Numbered from the stretch's first letter, positions 7,001 to 14,542 are shown. The stretch is 64,000 nucleotides of DNA from Neolewinella lacunae (GCF_014349155.1 NZ_JACSIT010000100.1:1-64000); one strand, 5' to 3'. Numbers and translations: made by a program. Notes: a model not told the origin generated them from the letters alone.

Positions 7001-9164
7001 GGGCGACGCTCTTGAAGGGATGGAACTGGCCGCAGTGGACTCGCTGCACGCCTACCTTAAGCGCGCCCTAGAGCTGCAGGTGGACAACACCCAAGGCAAT
7101 TACCGCCACCACTTTGCCCACCTGCTGGGGATTGCGGAGCTGGGGCGCTACGAAGCCTACTTGAAATACTACGGCACGCCGAACCACCCCGCCGCCGCAC
7201 AACTGACCCGCGCGGAAGGCATTTACTGGCAAATCGATAGCCTCACGGCGGGCAGCTACTTCGACTCCCTGACCCTCATTGCCCCCGTCAACCTGCGCAC
7301 CATGCTCGAACGGGTACGGGCCGTCATCAACCAGGAGGGCGGTGGGGATATTCCCGACCCCGGCCCGGTCCTGCCCGCCAGCTACACCCTCCAGGGCCGG
7401 GTGGTGGATGCCAACGGCCAGCCCCAGCCCGCCATCACCGTGACCCTTTCACCCGGGGGCACCGCCGTGACGACCAACGCCACTGGCCGCTTCGCCTTTC
7501 GGGACCTCCAGCCCGCGCTGACCTACCGCCTGGACCTGGCCTCAGCGGCCGGCGACCAACAAACGCTGAGCTACCAGTACGAGGAGCGCCGCCGGGGCAA
7601 CCTGGGCGACTACCGCTGGGAGCTGGCCAAGGATCCGCTCACCACCAATACCGACAACGATATCGTCTCCCAGCGCCTGGCGCAGTGGGGCAACAGCCAG
7701 GGGAATTACTTTCTGTACCAGCGGGGTAATGCTACTGAAGCAGGTCAGTTGCAAGACTATCTGACGGGTTTCTGGCGCGGGAACGGAGCTGGCGAAGTTC
7801 TGTATTCCGCCCGCGACATGGCGGAAGGCCTCAAGGCGCGCTATCCCAAAGTAGAATTTTCGCCAGTACGTATTACCGTTGAAAACTTCTTCTTCCTCGG
7901 CCAAAAGCCTTCGCCGCCCGCCTTCGCCCGGGAAATCCAGGCCCTGCGCGGCGGCAACACGGCCCTGGTCATTGCCGTCACCCAGTACGACGACCCCGGC
8001 TTCCCGGACATCGCGGGCATGGCGGAGAAAACGGCGGAAATGACGGAGCAACTCCGCGCCGCTGGCTTCAACGTGCGCACCATCCTGGACCCCACGAAAG
8101 CGGAAATGCAGGTCGCGCTGCGGGAGTACGTGGCCCGCCCGCGCCTGGGTACGGAGCAGGGCTTCGTCTACCTGAGTGGCCTGCTGGCGGGGGACTACTT
8201 CCTGGGCCGCGACGCCAATTTCAGGGAGGAGGAATCACTGGGCATTTCCAACGCCGAAATCCAAAGTTTCCTGGATGCCACCGCCAAAAACACCCACCAA
8301 TTGGTGATTGGGAATTTTATCACTTTTACCCCGCCCAGCGTGGTGCCCGAGCAGACTACCCCCCGCCCGCCTGCGCCGGATATGGTGGCGGTGCCTGGTG
8401 GCACCTTCCAGATGGGCGACACTTTCGGGGAGGGGTACAATGACGAGCTGCCAGTGCATACTGTGACGTTATCTCCCTTTAGCCTTGGCCGCTACGAAGT
8501 CACCTTCACCGAGTACGACTTGTACTGTGAAAGTACCGGGCGGGAAAAGCCTGATGATGAAGGGTGGGGTAGGGGCCAGTATCCCGTCATCAACGTGAGT
8601 TGGTACGACGCGGTGGAATACTGTAACTGGCTGAGTGAGCAGCATGGATATGTACCTTTTTATCAGATAGATGGAGACGAAGTAATCGCTAATTGGTCTG
8701 TCAATGGGTACCGCTTGTCAACAGAAGCGGAGTGGGAATATGCAGCACGAGAGGGTGGGAAGCAGGTACGGTTTGGTAATGGTAAGAACCTTGCTACCAC
8801 CGAAGAAATTAACTTAGCTGATAGAGCAATGTTCAATGAGAAAATCGTCCATCCCCCCTATTTTGATGGGGGGTGGTACCGAGAAAAAACAGTTGCCGTT
8901 GGTAGTTTGAATAGTCCCAACGCGTTTGGGTTGCACGAGATGAGCGGCAACGTAGGTGAATGGACTTGGGACAGGTACGATGCTTATCCTAAAAATACGC
9001 AAAATAATCCGAAAGGAGGTAATCAAGGCTCCAATCGTACCACTCGAGGTGGTAGTTGGCTCAGCGATCCTGAAGGATGCCGAGCGGCCGATCGCAATTA
9101 TGATGCCCCTCCGACGAGAAGGGACAGGGACATTGGCTTCCGTATTGCGCGTAGTTCAAGATGA
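4083..9164 (+). CDS. Giant multidomain membrane sensor of conflict system (CoxE-like, degenerate vWA, pseudo-caspase, FGE/CLec)
   Basis: A 1,693-residue protein starting at GTG. Order seen: 1-88, a helical N-domain like that of MoxR-partner vWA/CoxE proteins; a membrane segment near 107-128; a beta-rich region about 140-340; a second membrane segment near 353-370; about 375-620, a Rossmann-like region where a vWA MIDAS would sit but reads LVKSTDEFHQ, so probably degenerate; a third membrane segment near 830-848; a helical region; a carboxypeptidase-regulatory-like beta domain 1099-1165; a caspase-like fold 1294-1415 with the His and Cys positions replaced (YLSGLLAG, LVIGNF); and a formylglycine-generating-enzyme/C-type-lectin-like domain from 1432 to the end. 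The last 700 bp or so are clearly less GC-rich than the rest. The C-terminal pattern GGSW...CRAADRN...IGFRIA resembles the variable regions of diversity-generating retroelements. Probable role: a membrane-bound recognition subunit. Confidence 0.7.
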   Translation: MPELPPHLPLPLATFVRRLRAAGFPVDAGREFQLRRVLHERGSEYLGRFADLKYLLAPYVVRNPAEQRQFYVLWDDYLAELELAVAAPSDAAEAESARQSTNRWLRWLPLLVLALVAAFFGKSIYAYFYPATGAPATEVRFAAAPRLPEDTDPRQQVGERLRFLNLTPAGSAEDSAAFRWTVEDLVRDSLVYETTGYDFDYAVTGPAEGTTLRVSLDGSHVASADSVARASSTVDVFCADLPGLAGAQFPTGPLLEATTYRFGVQREADTDYRLIIGTDTLTFPTGAAGLAQVRYRFAEQGIYVAQLTAVRRGNADFCFTTRTENLSVGENLPVLPSLSLRADVPRLVLGIKNWLPLFLLFLGIYLFAYHEQYWKDRRKAGAARSDEALAAAYPIHDKGPYQIPYRSQAGQISVPADFFRIAGLLRVREEGLRRVFDAPATVEATIREGGFPRWRDRASKQPASYLALVKSTDEFHQQDLLLRRLTDFLVAREAALTVYYHQGNFEHFWNDEHPNGWSPAQLRSRYPEHRLLLIGSAHGLVDAYESRQPRLDPAKERWLLNWTRRLVLTTEPVADWSYQEVLLHRQAHLHPLTTAGIQEGLEALNDTEEYQPGPYARWEKQQAHRHPEPSCRYRQWETVAEHRDYLADDPELFRWLTALAVNAQTDWNLTIAIGRALGLEVTHNRLLRLSRIPWLAENRPPTELRLAFLAELPLADEKLAREAVLEELTAVKSQVENSFAAADWSAQSAVHAFALDPQDPQQRRAVEELRRVGFLSGGQLAELDRVASRAQGSQLTETEQDAAPNLTRWLQQSSKENARDRRQQLAGRLGIIVLCLLLFYPMYRFQRQANVLPPGADPTWWQQAKVLDDPALQRNNEAVGIWDRTAALPSDTARTGRTDSLVIAVGKLAEAIELRGGVYPLADSNRLALAYDVSALTLLQFYRMVDEVSPGARPQVQGPEQQQQSEDNFFDNLGDALEGMELAAVDSLHAYLKRALELQVDNTQGNYRHHFAHLLGIAELGRYEAYLKYYGTPNHPAAAQLTRAEGIYWQIDSLTAGSYFDSLTLIAPVNLRTMLERVRAVINQEGGGDIPDPGPVLPASYTLQGRVVDANGQPQPAITVTLSPGGTAVTTNATGRFAFRDLQPALTYRLDLASAAGDQQTLSYQYEERRRGNLGDYRWELAKDPLTTNTDNDIVSQRLAQWGNSQGNYFLYQRGNATEAGQLQDYLTGFWRGNGAGEVLYSARDMAEGLKARYPKVEFSPVRITVENFFFLGQKPSPPAFAREIQALRGGNTALVIAVTQYDDPGFPDIAGMAEKTAEMTEQLRAAGFNVRTILDPTKAEMQVALREYVARPRLGTEQGFVYLSGLLAGDYFLGRDANFREEESLGISNAEIQSFLDATAKNTHQLVIGNFITFTPPSVVPEQTTPRPPAPDMVAVPGGTFQMGDTFGEGYNDELPVHTVTLSPFSLGRYEVTFTEYDLYCESTGREKPDDEGWGRGQYPVINVSWYDAVEYCNWLSEQHGYVPFYQIDGDEVIANWSVNGYRLSTEAEWEYAAREGGKQVRFGNGKNLATTEEINLADRAMFNEKIVHPPYFDGGWYREKTVAVGSLNSPNAFGLHEMSGNVGEWTWDRYDAYPKNTQNNPKGGNQGSNRTTRGGSWLSDPEGCRAADRNYDAPPTRRDRDIGFRIARSSR

Positions 9165-9186
9165 AGTGAGCTAAAATCAAACCCCT

Positions 9187-9209
9187 GGTCGAGATACTCT
9201 GCGTCGACC
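9187..9209. other. Dyad just after the variable-region-like C-terminus
   Basis: GGTCGA at 9187-9192 and TCGACC at 9204-9209 are perfect complements around an 11-nt loop, 23 bp after the stop codon. Retroelement-diversified genes often carry a dyad just downstream of the variable region. Without a reverse transcriptase or template repeat nearby, this is suggestive only. It lacks the T-run of a terminator. Confidence 0.35.
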
Positions 9210-9395
9210 CCGCTTTGCTCTTAAAAGACAATCATTGCATCCTGCGGCAGCGCCCAGCGATTCCTGCCTCCGAAGGTTGCTCAAGGTATTGTCGCGGCTT
9301 TAGCCCGACTGCCCAACGATTTACGCCACCGAGGAACATTTGTCTATTTCATACGGCAAAAGATGCCTCGGAGAATAAATCGTTCCAGAGGTGTC

Positions 9396-9452
9396 GAAAA
9401 ACTCCATGCAACTCCATGCTCCAACTCCATGTAACTCCATGGGCAGAAGTGA
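9396..9452 (+). repeat. CTCCATG-rich direct repeat, copy 1
   Basis: Several ACTCCATG words end in ACTCCATGGGCAGAA. A second, slightly diverged copy follows 240 bp later. Shorter relatives lie at 13276-13306 and 35022-35058. Confidence 0.7.
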
Positions 9453-9637
9453 CGGCCGGACCAGAGGTCCGGAACCGATCTTGACCACAGCTGCGACGTA
9501 AAACGTCTTCACCTCACCTGCCACTGCGCAGCCCCAACCTTAGTGTACTTAGTGCTCTTAGTGTCCTTAGTGGTTCAATAAGGGTGGAGCCGTGAAACGG
9601 CTCAAATAGTGCTGCGACGTGAAACGTCAGCACCTCC

Positions 9638-9697
9638 GCAAAAAATCTCCATGCAACTCCATGCTCTAACTCCCTGTCACTCCATGGGCAGAAATGA
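9638..9697 (+). repeat. CTCCATG-rich direct repeat, copy 2
   Basis: Same organisation as the copy at 9396-9452, also ending in ACTCCATGGGCAGAA. It abuts a TAnnTTTG promoter element. Confidence 0.7.
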
Positions 9698-9705
9698 TAT
9701 CTTTG
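9698..9705 (+). promoter_or_regulatory. Bacteroidota -7 element TATCTTTG
   Basis: An exact TAnnTTTG match 57 bp before the TonB-domain gene. No clear TTG at the -33 position. Confidence 0.4.
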
Positions 9706-9762
9706 CAGCCTGAATTGAAGAAAAACGCCTGCCCACATCCCTAAACACAAGTATTTCTGCCG

Positions 9763-10863
9763 ATGAAATTTTTCCTTTCCTTGATCTGCTGCCTACCCCT
9801 GGCGCTGTTTGCCCAAACCGACACTGCTGCCCTTGCCCTGGGCGATACGACGATTTACGATATTGTCGATGAGGTGGCGCGTTTCCCTACGCCTTGCGAG
9901 CGGCTGGATACTACGGCTGCTGCCAAGGCCGAGTGTTCACAGGCCAGCCTGCTGGATTACGTCAATCGGCGGGTACTGTACCCGGCGGAGGCGCGTGACC
10001 AAAACATCAGCGGCATGGCGGTCATCGGCTTTGTGGTGGAAAAAACGGGCCTGATCTCTTCGGCGCGGATCATGCGCGACCCGGGTGGACAACTGGGCCT
10101 GGCGGCGCTGCGCAGCGTCATCGGGATGGCCAATGAGGTGCGCTTCCGGCCCGCCTACAAGAACGGCCAACCGGTGCGTTTCAACTTCGTCTTGCCCATC
10201 CGCTTCCGCCTCGAAGAACCCAAACCCTACGTACTGGTGGAGGGAGATACGATCTATACCGAGCCGACCACGCCCCTGGCCTTTATTGGACAGGACGGTG
10301 ACCTGGCGGCCTACTTCACCGAAAACATCAAGTACCCGGCCTCCGGCGAAGACAGTTGCCGCATCGGGCAGCTCGACATCCAGCTGCTCGTCCGGCCCAA
10401 CGGCTCGGTGGACGTACTGGACGTGACGGACTACAACGACCTGGGCACCGACTTTACCTTCGAGGCCATCAACGTCGCTACCAAGTCGTACGGCAAATGG
10501 CGCCCGGCGGAGTATAATGGCCGCAAAGTGACGGCGGCCTACGAGGTCAGCTTCACCTTCGCGCCCGAAAATCCGGGCTGCCAGCAGATCATCGATTACT
10601 ACAACGATGCGGTCACCCTCATCAACGAAGGGCAGGCGCTGGCCCAGGACAGCACCACCCTCGCCGAAGGCCTCCTGAAAATGGACCAGGCCGTGAGCTA
10701 CTTCCCCCGCGACGGGCGCTTCCGCATCGTGCGCGGACAGACCCGCATGGACAACAACCTGCTGGCGGGAGCCTGCGAAGACCTGCAACTGGCCCGGTCA
10801 ATCAGCCTGATCGATTGGTACGACTCGGTCTTGCCCCTGATCTGCCGCAAAGCCGAAGAATAA
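9763..10863 (+). CDS. Periplasmic protein with two TonB C-terminal-like domains
   Basis: A 366-residue exported protein with a signal peptide (MKFFLSLICCLPLALFAQ). The first TonB-C-type domain spans about 60-150 (YPAEARDQNISGMAVIGFVV), and a more diverged second one about 185-275 (YPASGEDSCRIGQLDIQLLV). A helical tail (280-366) resembles a TPR segment. Classical TonB has an N-terminal membrane anchor to reach ExbB/ExbD; here the N-terminus looks cleavable, so direct energy transduction is doubtful. It may be a periplasmic or surface protein that binds TonB boxes or assembles envelope complexes. It starts 5 bp before the ndh gene, so co-transcription is likely. Confidence 0.75.
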   Translation: MKFFLSLICCLPLALFAQTDTAALALGDTTIYDIVDEVARFPTPCERLDTTAAAKAECSQASLLDYVNRRVLYPAEARDQNISGMAVIGFVVEKTGLISSARIMRDPGGQLGLAALRSVIGMANEVRFRPAYKNGQPVRFNFVLPIRFRLEEPKPYVLVEGDTIYTEPTTPLAFIGQDGDLAAYFTENIKYPASGEDSCRIGQLDIQLLVRPNGSVDVLDVTDYNDLGTDFTFEAINVATKSYGKWRPAEYNGRKVTAAYEVSFTFAPENPGCQQIIDYYNDAVTLINEGQALAQDSTTLAEGLLKMDQAVSYFPRDGRFRIVRGQTRMDNNLLAGACEDLQLARSISLIDWYDSVLPLICRKAEE

Positions 10864-10867
10864 GCCT

Positions 10868-12211
10868 ATGGACGCCACCACCAAGATAAATATCCCCGAA
10901 AGCGACCTGCCGCGCATCGTCATCGTGGGGGGAGGGTTTGGTGGGCTGAAGCTGGCCCGCAAACTGAGCCGCAGTGCCTACCAGGTGGTGCTGATCGATA
11001 AGAACAACTACCACCAGTTTCAGCCGCTTTTCTACCAGGTGGCGATGGCGGGACTGGAGCCTAGCAGCATCGTTTTTCCTTTCCGGAAGCTCTTCCAGGG
11101 CAAGAAAAACGTCTACATCCGCGTGACGGAGGTGACGAGGGTGGACCCCGCCGCCAAACGAATCCACACGCCTTTCGGGCACTGCAACTACGATCACCTG
11201 ATTGTGGCCACGGGCGCAGATACCAACTTTTTTGGCAACGCCAACATCGCGGAGTTTGCCATCCCGATGAAGTCGGTCTCGGAGGCCTTGTACCTGCGCA
11301 ACAACATCCTGGACGACTACGAAGACGCCCTGACCACGCCCGGTTACGACTCCCGGCAGGAGCTGGTGGACATCGTGATCGTCGGTGGCGGGCCCACGGG
11401 CGTAGAGCTGGCCGGGTCGTTGGCGGAGATGAAAAAACACGTCTTGCCCAAAGACTACCCCGAGCTGAACATCGCAGCGGAGGTGGACATCTACCTGATC
11501 CAGTCGGGCGGGGAACTCCTCAAAGGCTTCAGCGCCGGGAGCAGTGCGAAGGCCCTGCGCTACCTGACGGATATGGGCGTGAAAGTCTTGCTTGATAGCC
11601 GGGTGACGGATTTTGACGGGCACATCGTTTCCTTGCAGGATGGGCGAAAAATCCCCACCCAGAAAGTCATTTGGGCGGCGGGCATTAAGGGCGCGCCCAT
11701 CCCCGGATTACCCGAAACGGCCCTCACCTTCGGTAACCGTCTGGCCGTAGATCCTTACCTGCGCCTGGCGGGGGTGGACAACATTTACGCGATTGGCGAC
11801 GTGGCCTACCTGGAAGAAGCGGCCTTCCCGAAGGGGCATCCGCAGGTGGCGCAGGTGGCCATCCAGATGGGCGACCGCCTGGCGCGCAACTTCGCCCGCA
11901 GCCTGGATGGAAAAGACTGGGAGCCTTTCCACTACCGCGATAAAGGCAGCATGGCTACGGTCGGCCGCGCCCGTGCGGTGGTGGACCTGCTCAGGCCGGA
12001 ATTTCACTTCGGGGGCATTATGGCCTGGTTGGTGTGGCTGCTGGTGCACCTCTTTGCCATCCTCGGCACCCGCAATAAGCTGTTCGTTTTTGTGAACTGG
12101 GTGGCGAACTACATCAATTACAACCAGAGTTTGCGGCTGATCATCCGGCCTACTTTCCGGAAGGGGAGTGATGGGGTTGGTGGTCCCCGTTCCCCGGATA
12201 TTTCCGGTTGA
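10868..12211 (+). CDS. ndh: Type II NADH dehydrogenase (NDH-2)
   Basis: A 447-residue flavoprotein that oxidises NADH and reduces quinone at the inner membrane without pumping protons. The FAD-binding motif VGGGFGGLKLARKL is near residue 18 and the NADH-binding motif VGGGPTGVELAGSL near 173. DNIYAIGDVAYLEE (near 300) is the usual FAD/quinone-site region. The C-terminus (GGIMAWLVWLLVHLFAI and after) contains amphipathic/hydrophobic helices that hold the enzyme to the membrane. Length fits the family. It follows the TonB-domain gene after 4 bp and converges on the exonuclease gene. Confidence 0.93.
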   Translation: MDATTKINIPESDLPRIVIVGGGFGGLKLARKLSRSAYQVVLIDKNNYHQFQPLFYQVAMAGLEPSSIVFPFRKLFQGKKNVYIRVTEVTRVDPAAKRIHTPFGHCNYDHLIVATGADTNFFGNANIAEFAIPMKSVSEALYLRNNILDDYEDALTTPGYDSRQELVDIVIVGGGPTGVELAGSLAEMKKHVLPKDYPELNIAAEVDIYLIQSGGELLKGFSAGSSAKALRYLTDMGVKVLLDSRVTDFDGHIVSLQDGRKIPTQKVIWAAGIKGAPIPGLPETALTFGNRLAVDPYLRLAGVDNIYAIGDVAYLEEAAFPKGHPQVAQVAIQMGDRLARNFARSLDGKDWEPFHYRDKGSMATVGRARAVVDLLRPEFHFGGIMAWLVWLLVHLFAILGTRNKLFVFVNWVANYINYNQSLRLIIRPTFRKGSDGVGGPRSPDISG

Positions 12212-12224
12212 GGGGGGCTTACGG

Positions 12225-12262
12225 ACACCCTCCACCGGGGTTTTTTCCGGGGAGGGGTGGGG
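12225..12262. terminator. Bulged GC hairpin between convergent ndh and exonuclease genes
   Basis: A CACCC-TCC-CCGG arm pairs with CCGGGGAGGGGTG across a T6 loop, with small bulges. It lies between two gene ends, so it may terminate in either direction. Confidence 0.4.
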
Positions 12263-12291
12263 AGACCGTCAACCAAGTACGGTACGGCGGA

Positions 12292-13095
12292 TCATTTTCC
12301 CCGGCGGGCATTGTCGATGGCCTGGACGAGGGCTTTGACTTCGGTGCTGAAGTCTTTGCTGAGGATCCATTTCAGGTAGCTGGGGTCTTTGGCGAAGACC
12401 TCGGCGACGGCTTGGCCGGCATATTTGCCGAAGTTGAAGTGGGGCACGCCGTCGGGGCCGCGTTTCAGGCGCTGGGTGGCGTCGAGGAAACGATCGTCCT
12501 GGCAGAAGGCGGCAACGGTGTCCATGGACGTGAAGGGGCGGGAGGTTTGGCCGTTTTCGTCGGTGTACTCGGCGTCGGCGTAGCGGGTAAGTTGGCCGCG
12601 GAAGATATCGACGGTGGCGCGGACGTCGGCTAGCGCATCGTGGGCGTTTTCCATTTCCTTACCGGCGTAGAAGCGCAGGGCGGCGCTGAGGGTGCGGGGC
12701 TCCATGCGGTAGAAAATCTGCTGGGCGTCGATCAGCCGGCGCTGGCTGGTATCGAGGTAGAGGCCGGCGCGGTAGAATTCTTCCTGGAGCAGGGGAACGT
12801 CGTAGCGGTTGGAGTTGTAGCCGGCCAGGTCTGCCGTGCCGATGAAGTCGTAGAGCTGCTGGGCGACGTCGGCGAAGGTGGGCGCGGTGGCCAGCAGTTC
12901 GTTCGATAGCCCGTGGATGGCGAGGGCTTCCGGGGAGACAGGGACGGTGGGGTTGATCTTCATTTCCAACTCCGTGGCGGGCTGGCCGTCGGCGTGGAGC
13001 TTGATCATGGCGATCTGGACGATGCGGTCCTGGACGATGTTGAGGCCGGTGGCTTCGAGGTCGAAAAAGACTAAGTCGGAGGATAAGGGTAACAT
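12292..13095 (-). CDS. DEDDh 3'-5' exonuclease (DnaQ/RNase T-like)
   Basis: A 267-residue nuclease of the DnaQ superfamily. Metal-binding residues are visible in order: LVFFDLEATGL (Asp12, Glu14), AGYNSNRYDVPLL (third acid near 107) and HDALADVRAT (His and Asp near 156-161), giving the DEDDh signature. Members proofread DNA synthesis or trim nucleic acids. The C-terminal third (GVPHFNFGKYAGQAVAEVF) resembles the extra domain of stand-alone exonucleases in this phylum. It is not fused to a polymerase, so its substrate is open. Monocistronic on the minus strand. Confidence 0.85.
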   Translation of the reverse strand: MLPLSSDLVFFDLEATGLNIVQDRIVQIAMIKLHADGQPATELEMKINPTVPVSPEALAIHGLSNELLATAPTFADVAQQLYDFIGTADLAGYNSNRYDVPLLQEEFYRAGLYLDTSQRRLIDAQQIFYRMEPRTLSAALRFYAGKEMENAHDALADVRATVDIFRGQLTRYADAEYTDENGQTSRPFTSMDTVAAFCQDDRFLDATQRLKRGPDGVPHFNFGKYAGQAVAEVFAKDPSYLKWILSKDFSTEVKALVQAIDNARRGK

Positions 13096-13656
13096 GTGGG
13101 TTGTTCTGGTGGGGGGTAAGGTACGGACTTGTTAATGAGCGAATGCGTGAATGATTGAATGGGCGAATGAACGACCGCCGTAGGCCGCAGCGCTAGCTAA
13201 TGAGCGAATGGGCTACCGCCGTAGGGAGCAGCGTAGTTAATGGGGAGTTGCTGAATACTCCGTGGTACTCAATGCCCAACTCCAAGGAACTCCATGGGAT
13301 AAGAATGGGTCGGGCTAAAGCCGCGACAATACCTTGGGCGGAGGGGTCGGGCTAAAGCCGCGACAGTACCTGGGGCGGAGGGGTCGGGCTAAAGCCGCGA
13401 CAATACCTGGGGTGGAGGGGTCGGGCTAAAGCTGCGACGATACCTGGGGCGGAGGGGTCGGGCTAAAGCCGCGACAGTACCTGGGGCGGAGGGGTCGGGC
13501 TAAAGCCGCGACAATACCTTGGGTGGAGGGGTCGGGCTAAAGCTGCGACAATACCTTTGGCTAAGCTGGTCGCCGAGGGAGGGGCGTTGGTCGAAAATTT
13601 GGTGAGGGTAAACATCCATTCGGCGTAGCTTGTGTTTTACTTCAAAATTAGTCCGC
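13096..13656. other. Repeat-filled 561-bp intergenic region
   Basis: No gene seen. 13133-13250 carries GAATGAGCGAATG words and two CGCCGTAGG-containing copies of a repeat that recurs at 18016-18110. A CTCCATGG element follows, then the 37-bp tandem array. The last 97 bp before the SpoIIAA-like gene probably hold its promoter. Confidence 0.65.
13307..13560 (+). repeat. 37-bp tandem array, seven units
   Basis: GGGTCGGGCTAAAG begins at 13307, 13344, 13381, 13418, 13455, 13492 and 13529: exactly 37 bp apart, without spacers. The units differ by only a few substitutions (GCCGCGAC versus GCTGCGAC, CAATACC versus CAGTACC). Each contains the imperfect dyad GTCGGGC-TAAA-GCCGCGAC. The last unit fades after about 30 bp. 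A single inverted copy lies at 9283-9309. Confidence 0.9.
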
Positions 13657-14394
13657 ATGATCTCGGTATTTCCACTGTCCCAGTCTAACCTGCTCGGATT
13701 CACCCTCGACGGGGAGGTTGACGAAGAAGGCATCCGCAAGTTGATGATGGCCGTTGAGGCCAAGGTGCTCACCCACGGCAAACTCCGCCTCCTCGGCAAC
13801 ATCAAAAGCGTGGGCGGTTTCCAGAGTTTTCAAACCTTTTGGAACACCCTGCGGACCAAGAAAGAGCTGTGGGATAAAATTGAGAAGTACGCCATCCTGA
13901 CGGACCACGCCTGGCTGACGACTTTGACGGGCAGCATCGACTGGCTCACACCGCGCATGGAGATCAAGACTTTTGCCCTGAACGAAGGGGAATTGGCCCA
14001 CGCCTGGCTGAAAATAGACCCCACCCCCCAAAGCTCGGAAGCGCTGACGGAAATTGACCTGGGGGACACCCGCCTGCTGGGCCTGGCCATCGTTGGGAAA
14101 ATGCAGGTGGCCGATTACGACCGCATTAATACCCTCATTGAAGAGCAGGCCGCGAAATTCGGGCAGGCCCGCATTATGCTGGAAGTCGTCAACACCGGCT
14201 TTTCGGGACAGGCTTTGCTGGAAGACATCAAAGCGGGCATCAAGAACTACAAAAACGTGGAGCGGATGGCCATCATTGGCGACCAGGCCTGGCTGAAGAC
14301 CACCGTCAAATTGGGCGACCTGCTGACGCCGGGACTGGAACTGGCCGCGTTTTCTACTACTGAGCGGAAGCGGGCTATTGCTTGGCTTAGTTGA
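13657..14394 (+). CDS. Tandem SpoIIAA-like (STAS-fold) protein
   Basis: A 245-residue cytoplasmic protein made of two similar halves, each like the SpoIIAA-like domain: VFPLSQSNLLGFTLDGEVDE (about 3-22) begins the first and DLGDTRLLGLAIVGKMQV (about 133-150) the second. Each ends in a conserved block, DHAWLTTLTGSIDWLTP and DQAWLKTTVKLGDLLTP. The internal duplication is directly visible. These proteins are related in fold to anti-sigma antagonists and lipid-binding domains, but their function is mostly unknown. The start at 13657 is preferred over 13630 because it begins just before the first conserved strand. Confidence 0.75.
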   Translation: MISVFPLSQSNLLGFTLDGEVDEEGIRKLMMAVEAKVLTHGKLRLLGNIKSVGGFQSFQTFWNTLRTKKELWDKIEKYAILTDHAWLTTLTGSIDWLTPRMEIKTFALNEGELAHAWLKIDPTPQSSEALTEIDLGDTRLLGLAIVGKMQVADYDRINTLIEEQAAKFGQARIMLEVVNTGFSGQALLEDIKAGIKNYKNVERMAIIGDQAWLKTTVKLGDLLTPGLELAAFSTTERKRAIAWLS

Positions 14395-14515
14395 GGGATT
14401 TACAATTTACAATTTACAATTTAACATTTGGCGGAAGAGGCGAATCAGTGCGCTGGAGCCAGAAATTAGTCTTGTGGAAGTGCGTCTTTTCGGTCGGGTT
14501 TTAGTTGGGGGAGTA

Positions 14516-14523
14516 TAACTTTG
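14516..14523 (+). promoter_or_regulatory. Bacteroidota -7 element TAACTTTG
   Basis: An exact TAnnTTTG match 158 bp before the thiolase-like gene. If used, the transcript leader would include the G-tract repeat at 14543-14624. Confidence 0.4.
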
Positions 14524-14542
14524 CGAGAAGCGCTGGCGGGTG

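Larger units (their letters stand above)
9165..9762. other. 598-bp repeat-rich intergenic region
   Basis: No gene seen. It holds a variant of the 17-mer core near 9237-9254, a reverse-strand copy of the 37-bp tandem unit (9283-9309), a hairpin CCGGACC-AGA-GGTCCGG (about 9456-9472), two GACGT/ACGTC hairpins (near 9494 and 9617), a TTAGTG-type repeat (9540-9575) followed by a GAGCCGT/ACGGCTC hairpin, and the two CTCCATG repeats listed separately. Confidence 0.7.

Noticed and set aside
8379-9300. Complete diversity-generating retroelement
   Set aside because: No reverse transcriptase, accessory protein or template repeat was found in the window; only the variable-region-like end is present.
13307-13560. 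CRISPR array
   Set aside because: The units are contiguous 37-bp repeats without unique spacers, and no cas genes are nearby.
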